Positions 47,273 to 54,278 of a DNA stretch of 64,000 bases are shown one piece after another. The notes under the pieces are model-generated. The model saw only the letters and a program-made list of their open reading frames with translations. It was not told where the DNA came from and did not search any database. The translations under genes and the position numbers were made by a program. The stretch is taken from assembly GCF_907165215.1 (NCBI RefSeq), contig NZ_CAJRAY010000002.1:29041-93040 (forward strand). Direction: 5' to 3'. This DNA is from Thermobacillus xylanilyticus (GTDB lineage Bacteria > Bacillota > Bacilli > Paenibacillales > Paenibacillaceae). How positions within the stretch are numbered: the stretch's first letter is position 1; the number at the start of each line of letters is the position of its first letter.

Positions 47273-47662
47273 GTGATCATCGGCATCGGACATGATCTGG
47301 TGGAGATCGCGCGGATCGAGCGGATTCTGCAGGGGCATACGGCGGAAATGTTCATCCGGCGCATTCTGACGGAAGAGGAAATCGCGCTGGCGCCGGCCGG
47401 AGGCAAGCGGCTGGCGGAATACGCGGCCGGACGGTTCGCGGTGAAAGAAGCGGTGTCGAAGGCGCTTGGCTGCGGCATCGGGGCGGCGGTCCGTTTTATC
47501 GATATCCATGTGCTGCCCGACCGGCTGGGAAAACCGACCTGCACCCTGTCCGCCCGGGCGTGGGAACGGCTCGGACTGGACCCGACGGCGACCCGCATCC
47601 ATGTGACGATCACCCACGAACGCGGTTTCGCATCGGCGTTCGCCGTCGCCGAACGCAGATGA
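47273..47662 (+). CDS. acpS: Holo-acyl carrier protein synthase
   Basis: Transfers phosphopantetheine from CoA to acyl carrier protein. 129 aa with GIGHDLVEIARIER (metal-binding Asp) and FAVKEAVSKALGCGIG (Glu of the second metal ligand). GTG 47273 follows GGAGTGGAGG; an upstream ATG-type start at 47258 would put the ribosome site inside the gene. A palindrome TGAAATATTTCA (47226-47237) lies in its leader. Confidence 0.95.
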   Translation: MIIGIGHDLVEIARIERILQGHTAEMFIRRILTEEEIALAPAGGKRLAEYAAGRFAVKEAVSKALGCGIGAAVRFIDIHVLPDRLGKPTCTLSARAWERLGLDPTATRIHVTITHERGFASAFAVAERR

Positions 47663-47705
47663 ACAATCGGAAGCATCAGACAATCCTGAAATTCTGGGAG
47701 CGACT

Positions 47706-48644
47706 ATGGAACGAATTTATCGGATCATCCTGGAGCAGCATCTGAGAAGACTGAACGCAGAAGTGACGTTGGCCGCATGGAGTTCCTTCGCTCCCGGTTT
47801 CAGCCTGGGGCATTCGCGGCCTCACGGCTTCCGGCTCGTCTATGTCAGCAAAGGCACGGGCTGGATTGAAGTGAACGGAAAGCGATACGGCACCAGACCG
47901 GGCTGCCTGTCCCTGCTGCCCGCCGGAATCGAGCAGTCGTGCGGCGTGGCGGGGCCAGAGCCGGTCGAAGCCTATTGGGTCCAATTTGACGCCAATCTCG
48001 GCGATGCCGAGTTGATCGATATGCTGAAGCTGCCCGTCTGCGTCGACATGTCCGGGCACTCCGACATCATCCGGCTGTTCGAAGCGATGGTCGATGCTTA
48101 CAACGACCGGTCCATCACAAGCGTGCTGCGCTCGAAAGCCGCGTTGTACGAGGCGCTTGCCTGCTTCCTCGAACAGTGCCAGGTGGATGAGGGAGCGTTC
48201 GGCAACATCGATGATTACGTCAAGCTGGGGAAGGTGCTGGACTACATCGACCAGCATCTGGCGGAGAATCTGACGCTCGAAGAACTGGCGAAAATCGCTT
48301 ATCTGCATCCGAACTATTTCATCAGCCTGTTCAAAAATTTGATCGGCTACCCGCCCATCCAGTACGTCAACATGCAGCGGCTGGAGAAGGTCAAGAAGCT
48401 GCTGGAAGAGACCGATATCCACATTGCCGATATCGCCGCTTCCGTCGGGATGCGGAATCATTATCTGTCCCGTCTGTTCAAGCAGCACACGGGCATTTCG
48501 CCGACGCGCTACCGCAAGCTCTACGGCGAACGGAAGGCGATGGCGGACCGGGCCGCCGCGAAGGGCGGGCGGATTTCGGAAGTTCAGGCCGCGGCGGCTG
48601 ACGCCGGCACAGGGGGAAGCGGATATGAGCAGGGAGAAGACTGA
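47706..48644 (+). CDS. AraC-family transcriptional regulator
   Basis: A 312-aa regulator: N-terminal cupin-like sensing domain (residues 20-120, GTGWIEVNGKRY and PGCLSLLPAG) and C-terminal double HTH (residues 178-280: ENLTLEELAKIAYLHPNYF, IADIAASVGMRNHYLSRLFK, TGISPTRYR). GGGAG precedes the ATG. Proteins of this build control sugar-use genes; the target is not obvious since no transporter is adjacent. Its last 20 bases overlap mutY, which is probably cotranscribed. Confidence 0.9.
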   Translation: MERIYRIILEQHLRRLNAEVTLAAWSSFAPGFSLGHSRPHGFRLVYVSKGTGWIEVNGKRYGTRPGCLSLLPAGIEQSCGVAGPEPVEAYWVQFDANLGDAELIDMLKLPVCVDMSGHSDIIRLFEAMVDAYNDRSITSVLRSKAALYEALACFLEQCQVDEGAFGNIDDYVKLGKVLDYIDQHLAENLTLEELAKIAYLHPNYFISLFKNLIGYPPIQYVNMQRLEKVKKLLEETDIHIADIAASVGMRNHYLSRLFKQHTGISPTRYRKLYGERKAMADRAAAKGGRISEVQAAAADAGTGGSGYEQGED

Positions 48645-50001
48645 AGCGGCTGCCGCTTTTTTCGCCGCGGAGCTGCTGAACTGGTACGATGCGAACAAGC
48701 GCGATCTGCCGTGGCGGCGGGATCGGGACCCCTACCGCATCTGGGTATCGGAAGTGATGCTGCAGCAGACGCGGGTCGATACGGTGATTCCGTATTATGA
48801 ACGGTTTATGGAGCGCTTCCCGACGGTGCGGCATTTGGCGGAAGCGCCGGAGGAAGAGGTGCTGAAATGCTGGGAAGGCCTCGGCTACTATTCGCGGGCG
48901 CGCAATCTGCAGGCGGGCGCGCGGCAGGTGGTCGAGCTGTACGGCGGCGTCGTGCCGGACGACAAGGCGGCGATCTCGTCGCTGAAGGGGATCGGCCCCT
49001 ACACGGCAGGCGCGATTCTGAGCATTGCCTATAACAAGCCGGAACCGGCCGTGGACGGCAATGTGATGCGGGTGATGTCGCGGTATTTCCTATTGGAGGA
49101 CGACATCGCGAAGCCGTCCGCCCGGACGAAGATCGAGCGGCTGGCGGCGTCGATCATTCCCGAAGGGCGGGCCGGTGATTTCAATCAGGCCGTCATGGAA
49201 CTCGGCGCGCTGGTCTGCACGCCGAAGTCGCCGGGCTGCCTGCTCTGCCCGGTGCTCGCGCAATGCGCCGGCCGGGCCGCCGGACGGGAGCGGGAGCTTC
49301 CCGCGAAATCGAAGGCGAAGCCGCCGCGCCCCGAGCTCCGGCTTGCCGCCCTCGTCGAGGGGCGGGGCGAGCACGCGGGCAAGGTGCTCGTCCGGCGGCG
49401 GCCGGACAGCGGGCTGCTCGCCCGCATGTGGGAGCTGCCGCATGTGCTGGCGCCGGATGAGGCGGCGCGGTCCCGCGGGCGGGCGGCGGGCGCGGCGGCC
49501 TTTGCGGCGGATGCGAGGGTCTTGGCGAGCGCGACGATTTTGGCGGACGCGAAGGCGGCCGGTGTGCCCGAGGCGCCGGCGGTTGCGGACGCGGATGATT
49601 CGGCAGCGTCTGCGGGTGCCGTGGCAGCCGGAACGTCGATGGCGGGGACTGCAGGGGACGGCCGCTTCGACGCGCTGAGCCGCGGGCTCGCGGAGGAAGC
49701 GGGGCTACTCGTCCGCCCCGTACGGCTCTGGTCGGAAGAGGAGCATGTATTCAGCCATATCCGGTGGAAAGTGGACGTATATCTCGCCGAATTCGGATTT
49801 TTCCTCGCAGGCGGGCGGGAAGCTGCAGCCGGCGCTGCCGGCGGCATGGCCGCCGAACCCGGCGCCTCTTACGGCGGACCGTCGGATGCGGACGATCTGC
49901 CGGAAGGCTGGCTGTGGATCGGTCCCGAAGATATGGCGTCTCTTGCGTTTCCGAACGTTTTTCTCCGGATATTGAATGACTATTTTGCGCGACAGGCATG
50001 A
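48625..50001 (+). CDS. mutY: A/G-specific adenine glycosylase
   Basis: Removes A mispaired with 8-oxoG. The 458-aa protein has Glu43 (SEVMLQQTR), helix-hairpin-helix LKGIGPYTAGA, Asp144 (PAVDGNV), the 4Fe-4S site Cys198-X6-Cys205-X2-Cys208-X5-Cys214, and a NUDIX-like C-terminal domain with FSH at 376-378, used to recognise 8-oxoG. It is about 80-100 residues longer than usual because of two Ala/Gly/Asp-rich insertions (283-347 and 396-421) in the C-terminal domain. ATG 48625 follows GGGGGAAGCGG and lies inside the end of the AraC gene. Confidence 0.95.
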   Translation: MSREKTEAAAAFFAAELLNWYDANKRDLPWRRDRDPYRIWVSEVMLQQTRVDTVIPYYERFMERFPTVRHLAEAPEEEVLKCWEGLGYYSRARNLQAGARQVVELYGGVVPDDKAAISSLKGIGPYTAGAILSIAYNKPEPAVDGNVMRVMSRYFLLEDDIAKPSARTKIERLAASIIPEGRAGDFNQAVMELGALVCTPKSPGCLLCPVLAQCAGRAAGRERELPAKSKAKPPRPELRLAALVEGRGEHAGKVLVRRRPDSGLLARMWELPHVLAPDEAARSRGRAAGAAAFAADARVLASATILADAKAAGVPEAPAVADADDSAASAGAVAAGTSMAGTAGDGRFDALSRGLAEEAGLLVRPVRLWSEEEHVFSHIRWKVDVYLAEFGFFLAGGREAAAGAAGGMAAEPGASYGGPSDADDLPEGWLWIGPEDMASLAFPNVFLRILNDYFARQA

Positions 50002-50002
50002 A

Positions 50003-50027
50003 AACAGCCGGGTGAGCCCCGGCTGTT
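50003..50027 (+). terminator. Hairpin after mutY
   Basis: Perfect 10-bp stem (50003-50012 with 50018-50027), loop TGAGC. The tail is only moderately T-rich. Confidence 0.7.
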
Positions 50028-50038
50028 GCTGTTGATAA

Positions 50039-50380
50039 TTGCACCATATCAGACGCTCACGCGAGCGCTCGGGATCTGGTGCAGAAATCAGATCGGCCCA
50101 AACTTCGCGCGAGCGTTCGAATCTGGTGCAGAAATGCACCAGATCAGCCCAAACTTCGCGCGAGCGTTCGAATCTGGTGCAGAAATGCACCAGATCGGCC
50201 CAACCCCCGCGCGAGCGTTCGAATCTGGTGCAAAAATGCACCAGATCAGCCCAAACTTCGCGCGAACGCTCGAATCTGGTGCAAAAATGCACCAGATCGG
50301 CCCAACCCCCGCGCGAGCTGCCCGGATCTGGTGCAGAAATGCACCAGATCGGCCCAACCCCCGCGCGAGCGCCCGATCAT
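50039..50380. repeat. Tandem 51-bp repeat array of hairpins
   Basis: Six units start at 50061, 50109, 50160, 50211, 50262 and 50313 (48, 51, 51, 51, 51 and 52 bases), with partial units at both ends. Each full unit has the perfect mirror ATCTGGTGCA and TGCACCAGAT around a GAAA or AAAA loop, then a linker of one of two kinds (AGCCCAAACTTCGC or GGCCCAACCCCCGC). Units 2-3 and 4-5 repeat as a 102-base pair of linker types. The array fills the gap between convergent mutY and nadK. All reading frames stay open only because 51 is a multiple of three. Confidence 0.9.
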
Positions 50381-50385
50381 GCCGC

Positions 50386-51180
50386 TCACGGCTCGACGAG
50401 GAAGGCGTCGCGCACCCTTCTCCAGAACGGAAACGGCCGGTACCGGGCGAAGCAGATCTTCTTGTCCGACACGGTGCACCGCAGCGAGCGGATGTCGTTC
50501 CGTTCGATGGTGATGTGGTCGACGACGAGCGCCAGCCGCTGCGACTCCTTCGCGGAGACGATGTCGCAATGATGGTGCTTCGGCAGGACGACGGACGAAC
50601 CGAGCGTCCGGTAGACCCGGTTGTTGATCGACGCGATCTCGGCGATCTGCAGCGATTCGATCGACGGGTGGATGACCGCGCCGCCGAGGCTTTTGTTGTA
50701 GGCTGTGCTGCCGGACGGGGTCGACACGACGATGCCGTCGCCGCGGAACATCTCGAACAGCTCGTCGTTGATGTGGATGCTCGCGACCAGCGTGCCCTCG
50801 ACGCCTTTGAGCGTGAATTCGTTCAACGCCAGGTACCGGTCGCTGCCGTCGGGCGTATTCGACACGACTTCGATCAGCGGATAGCGGACGTACTGCGGCT
50901 TGTCTTCCGCCATTTTCATAACCAGCGTGTCCAGCTCATGGGCCTGCCAGTCGGCATAGAAGCCGAGATGGCCGGTATGCACGCCGATGAAACTGACCTG
51001 GTCGAGCAGGTGGACGTATTTGTGGAACGCCTCCAGCAACGTGCCGTCGCCGCCGATCGAGATGACGATGTCCGGCTGGTGTTCGTCCGGCGTGAACCCC
51101 TGGGCCGCGGCCAATGTATGGAACCGCTCGGACAATTGCTGCGAATGGTCGTCGCCCCGGTCTATAACGACGTATCTCAA
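50386..51180 (-). CDS. nadK: NAD kinase
   Basis: Makes NADP from NAD. 264 aa with GGDGTLLEAFH, the conserved NDE-like segment ALNEFTLKG and GDGIVVSTPSGSTAYNKSLGG. The short Bacillus-type build fits. TTG at 51180 has GGAAGGAGA at 8 bases. Its 3' end borders the hairpin array directly. Confidence 0.94.
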   Translation of the reverse strand: MRYVVIDRGDDHSQQLSERFHTLAAAQGFTPDEHQPDIVISIGGDGTLLEAFHKYVHLLDQVSFIGVHTGHLGFYADWQAHELDTLVMKMAEDKPQYVRYPLIEVVSNTPDGSDRYLALNEFTLKGVEGTLVASIHINDELFEMFRGDGIVVSTPSGSTAYNKSLGGAVIHPSIESLQIAEIASINNRVYRTLGSSVVLPKHHHCDIVSAKESQRLALVVDHITIERNDIRSLRCTVSDKKICFARYRPFPFWRRVRDAFLVEP

Positions 51181-51260
51181 CGGACAGTCTCCTTCCGCAT
51201 CATTCTCCCTCGATCATAGCGAAAAATGACGCGATAGACAAACATGCCCGCTTCATCCGT

Positions 51261-52319
51261 TCAAGGTCCGAGCACCCCCCACAGCAGATAGACGAGCGCG
51301 AAGCTGATGATGCCGTGCGCCGCTCTGGCCGCAAGGAACGGCGGATAGCGGATATCCGTCGCGCCGATGACGCTGGCGATCTGCGCATGCACGGACAGCC
51401 CGGCCCAGGACAGCACCCACGCCGCGGCGGCCGCCCGATGCAGCAGCGTCGCGTCCGGTTCTCCGGCCGCTTTCGCGCCCAGCGTCACTTCGAACAGCCC
51501 GTTCGCGAATGCGGCGGACATTTGCGGCGGCAGTCCGGCCGCATGCAGGAACGACTGCAGTACGCCGATGAGCAGATCGAGGACATTCGCCCGGGTGAGC
51601 AGTTCCATTACGACGGAGAAAAAAACGACCAGACCGCCCACCACGATGTTCAGCCGAAGCGCCGAGCCGATCGCATCCTGCAGCAGCCGGCCGAACGGGC
51701 GGCCGTCGGCCGTCCGGGCTTCATGCATGGCGGTGAGCGCGGCGGGCAGCAGCCGCGCGCCGTCCTTCGCGGCGGCGCGGGTGACCGGTTCCCGCCGTCT
51801 GTACTGGCGGAAGATCAGCCCGATGATGAGGGCGCCGCCGTAGTGCGCGGCCGCCAGCAACGGCGCCAGGGCGGCCTGGTGAAAGAAGCCGACCGAGACG
51901 GCGCCGATGAGGAAGATCGGGTCGGACGTCGTCACGAAAGCGACGAGCCGCTCGCCCTCCGTCCGGCTGATCTGTCCCTGTTCCCGCAGCCTGGACGTCA
52001 GCCGGGCGCCGACGGGGTAGCCGGAGATCAGTCCCATCGTGACGACGAAGCCCGCGATGCCGGGCAGCCGAAAGACGGGGCGCATCAGCGGATCGAGCAG
52101 CGTGCCGAAGAAATGGACGACGCCGAAACCGAGCATAAGCTCGGCCATGACGAAGAACGGGAACAATGCAGGGAACAGAACGTCCCACCAGACGGCGATG
52201 CCGCGCAACGACGCGCTCAGCGAAGCGGCGGGATGCGCCGCCATCAGCGCGGCCAGCAGCAGACAGCCTAATGCGGCGAGCGGAGCCGGCCGCACCAGGA
52301 ACCGAACCATTCGCGCCAC
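51261..52319 (-). CDS. ylbJ: Sporulation integral membrane protein YlbJ
   Basis: A 352-aa membrane protein with two nucleoside-recognition (Gate) domains and about eight spans (GLISGYPVGARLTSRL is a family hallmark). YlbJ is made under SigE in the mother cell and is needed for a proper spore cortex. GTG 52319 follows GGGAGG at 8 bases; TTG 52337 and ATG 52310 are the alternatives. It is upstream of nadK on the same strand with an 80-base gap. Confidence 0.9.
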   Translation of the reverse strand: MARMVRFLVRPAPLAALGCLLLAALMAAHPAASLSASLRGIAVWWDVLFPALFPFFVMAELMLGFGVVHFFGTLLDPLMRPVFRLPGIAGFVVTMGLISGYPVGARLTSRLREQGQISRTEGERLVAFVTTSDPIFLIGAVSVGFFHQAALAPLLAAAHYGGALIIGLIFRQYRRREPVTRAAAKDGARLLPAALTAMHEARTADGRPFGRLLQDAIGSALRLNIVVGGLVVFFSVVMELLTRANVLDLLIGVLQSFLHAAGLPPQMSAAFANGLFEVTLGAKAAGEPDATLLHRAAAAAWVLSWAGLSVHAQIASVIGATDIRYPPFLAARAAHGIISFALVYLLWGVLGP

Positions 52320-52445
52320 TCCGCTTCCCTCCCGCAAGTGGACTCCTTCTCATAGATATGCTTGTCTGCCGCCGAACATCCCCACAGAAACGACGCCGGG
52401 CATCGACGGGCCATCCGGCCTGTCGATATCCCGCCCAAAGTATGG

Positions 52446-52451
52446 TATAAT
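52446..52451 (+). promoter_or_regulatory. -10 element of the truncated haemoglobin gene
   Basis: Perfect TATAAT, 52 bases before the start at 52503. The -35 region is weak, so an activator may be needed. Confidence 0.45.
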
Positions 52452-52502
52452 GCTGACTGTACTACTGAAGTGTTGACATCTTGGCGTTTGGAGTGAAACA
52501 CA

Positions 52503-52904
52503 ATGCTGCGTGAATACGGCACCCTGTATGACGCGATCGGCGGAGCGCCGGTTCTGCGCCGCATTGTCGAGACTTTCTATCCGAAGGTCCAGGCGCATCC
52601 GCTGCTTGGACCGCTGTTCCCGGAAGACATCCGGCCTGTCATGGAGAAACAGTTCATGTTCCTCAGCCAGTTCTTCGGCGGACCGCCGTTGTATTCGGAA
52701 GCCTACGGGCACCCGATGATGCGCGCCCGGCATCTGCCGTTTCCGATTACGCGCGAACGGGCGGACGCATGGCTCGATTGCATGCGCCGCGCTCTTGAAG
52801 AAGTCGGGCTTGCGCCGGAGCTCAGGGCAATGATGCTGGAGCGGTTGTCCGGTCCGGCCTATCATTTTGTGAATACGGTCGAACAAGGAGAGGCTGAGTC
52901 ATGA
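52503..52904 (+). CDS. Truncated haemoglobin, group II (YjbI-like)
   Basis: Small haem protein of 133 aa that binds oxygen or detoxifies nitric oxide and peroxide. Group II residues are present: Tyr26 (B10), proximal His77 (F8, RARHLPF) and Trp90 (G8). GGAGTGAAA precedes the ATG. It overlaps the DUF2225 gene by 4 bases. Confidence 0.92.
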   Translation: MLREYGTLYDAIGGAPVLRRIVETFYPKVQAHPLLGPLFPEDIRPVMEKQFMFLSQFFGGPPLYSEAYGHPMMRARHLPFPITRERADAWLDCMRRALEEVGLAPELRAMMLERLSGPAYHFVNTVEQGEAES

Positions 52905-53602
52905 TCGATCCTTTATTCCAGGTGAAAGTCCAGTGTCCGTGCTGCGAGAACACCTTCTCCAGCTCCCGCGTCCGTCCGGGTTTCCGGAAGGCGACCCGCA
53001 CCGATTCGGACTTCTGCAGCCACTATCGGGACGAAGTCAATCCGGATTTCTACGTCGTGCGCGTGTGCCCGAACTGTGGTTACGCATCCACCGAGAATTC
53101 GCTGCAGGAACTTGCGCCCAAACAGAAGGAATTGTACAAGAACCGCATCGGCAAAAGCTGGGTGCGTCGCGATTACGGCGGACAGCGGACATGGGAAGAG
53201 GCGCTCGACTGCTACAAGCTGGCGCTGCTCTGCGCGCAGACGGTGGGAGACAAGGATCGCGTCATCGCCGGTCTTCTTCATCATATCGCCTGGATGTATC
53301 GGCTGCGGGATAACCAGGAGCAGGAGCGCAGGTTCCTGCGCTATGCGCTCGAAGCGTACATCCGCGTGTACGAACTGGAAGGCGTGAACATCAACAACGC
53401 GCGGCTGATGTATCTGATCGGCGAGCTTTACCGCCGGCTGGACGAGCCCTATGAGGCGGTGAGATGGTTCGCCCGCGTCGTCAACGACAAGCGGATCATG
53501 GACGCCGGCATGATCAAGGCTTCGCGGGAAGCGTGGCAGAATATCCGCCAGGAGATGTTGGAGAAGAAGATGGAATTGCCGGATGAGGTCGAGCTGCTGT
53601 AG
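52901..53602 (+). CDS. DUF2225 family protein
   Basis: A 233-aa soluble protein. The N-terminal 65 residues hold zinc-ribbon-like pairs CPCC and CPNC; the rest is helical with TPR-like repeats (DCYKLALLCAQTVGDKD, RYALEAYIRVYELEG). The family (PF09986) is widespread in Bacillales and Clostridia and has no settled role. It is coupled to the truncated haemoglobin by an ATGA overlap, which hints at a redox-related function; that is inference. Confidence 0.85.
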   Translation: MIDPLFQVKVQCPCCENTFSSSRVRPGFRKATRTDSDFCSHYRDEVNPDFYVVRVCPNCGYASTENSLQELAPKQKELYKNRIGKSWVRRDYGGQRTWEEALDCYKLALLCAQTVGDKDRVIAGLLHHIAWMYRLRDNQEQERRFLRYALEAYIRVYELEGVNINNARLMYLIGELYRRLDEPYEAVRWFARVVNDKRIMDAGMIKASREAWQNIRQEMLEKKMELPDEVELL

Positions 53603-53671
53603 GAGAGAACGAAAGCCGATCGATCCCGCATGGGCGGGGTGATCGGCTTTGTTGCATTTGTCCGGGCGGTT

Positions 53672-53908
53672 TCATTTTCCGCGCAGCACGGTGTCGGTCA
53701 GCAGGTAATCCGGATCGGCGTCGATGACGGTCACTTTGTTGCGGCAGCAGGGGAACACGAGCAGTCTCCGGCGTCCCGTGCGGATGTCGTCCAGCTCTTC
53801 CGGGCGGATCGGCAGAATGACGTTGCCGGTCTTGCAGAACGGGCACTCCTGCACATAGAGGTCGCCCATGATCCGATCATACGGCCAGGTGCGTTCGAAC
53901 GGGATCAT
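53672..53908 (-). CDS. Small protein with a zinc-ribbon-like cysteine pattern
   Basis: A 78-aa protein, MIPFERTWPYDRI at the start, with CPFC and CC (VFPCCRNKV), which could bind one zinc, and a D/T-rich end. Homologues would be expected in Paenibacillus, as the sequence looks constrained, but I cannot give a family name. It overlaps the start side of yycC by 4 bases and is cotranscribed with it. Confidence 0.7.
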   Translation of the reverse strand: MIPFERTWPYDRIMGDLYVQECPFCKTGNVILPIRPEELDDIRTGRRRLLVFPCCRNKVTVIDADPDYLLTDTVLRGK

Positions 53909-54165
53909 CGCGATTCGTCCCCTCCGGGCTTGTCCGAAGCTTCGGAGTTCCGTCCGGCAGGAGGTCCGCTCTTCGGATCTTCCGTCCTGTCGCTTGCCTG
54001 TCCCCGGTCATTTTCCTGGTTTTGCGCCTGCTCCTTCGCGGCCATCTCGGCCAGCTTCTGCAGCAGAATGTGGCGAGGCATATGCATCAGATGCTCGAGC
54101 GGCACGCCAAGATACTTGGACAGTTTGATTGCGGTGTCGGGAGAGATGGGCAGCGGTCCGGGCAT
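53905..54165 (-). CDS. yycC: YycC family protein with a long C-terminal tail
   Basis: The first 45 residues (LPISPDTAIKLSKYLGVPL, EHLMHMPRHILLQKLAEM) match YycC, a small Bacillus protein of unknown role, normally about 50 aa. Here a charged, Gln/Glu/Asp/Pro-rich tail extends it to 86 aa. AAGGAGG precedes the ATG at 54165. It is divergent from pepF across a short gap that holds a palindrome. Confidence 0.8.
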   Translation of the reverse strand: MPGPLPISPDTAIKLSKYLGVPLEHLMHMPRHILLQKLAEMAAKEQAQNQENDRGQASDRTEDPKSGPPAGRNSEASDKPGGDESR

Positions 54166-54204
54166 CGGATGTCCTCCTTCAGCGGGCTGAGGCCGCCGGT
54201 CGTG

Positions 54205-54222
54205 GTATAATTAAGGTTATAC
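54205..54222. promoter_or_regulatory. Palindrome and -10 between yycC and pepF
   Basis: GTATAA-TTAAGG-TTATAC is a perfect 6-6-6 mirror; the rightward TATAAT (54206-54211) is inside it and could serve pepF, and the mirror-image TATAAC may serve yycC. It may be either paired -10 elements or an operator. Confidence 0.45.
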
Positions 54223-54278
54223 TACAACGTCAGCGGCGGCAAATCAATGCGCGGGTTGGGAAAGGAGCGTGTCACGGT

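Noticed and set aside
50039..50380. CRISPR array.
   Set aside because: The linkers are only two recurring types, not unique spacers, the unit length is wrong, and there is no cas gene in the window.
50026..51219. A rightward open frame with 17-residue repeats (units such as ARAFESGAEMHQI) and similar leftward frames.
   Set aside because: The 51-base unit is a multiple of three, so several frames stay open by arithmetic. The frames lack ribosome sites and run antisense into nadK.
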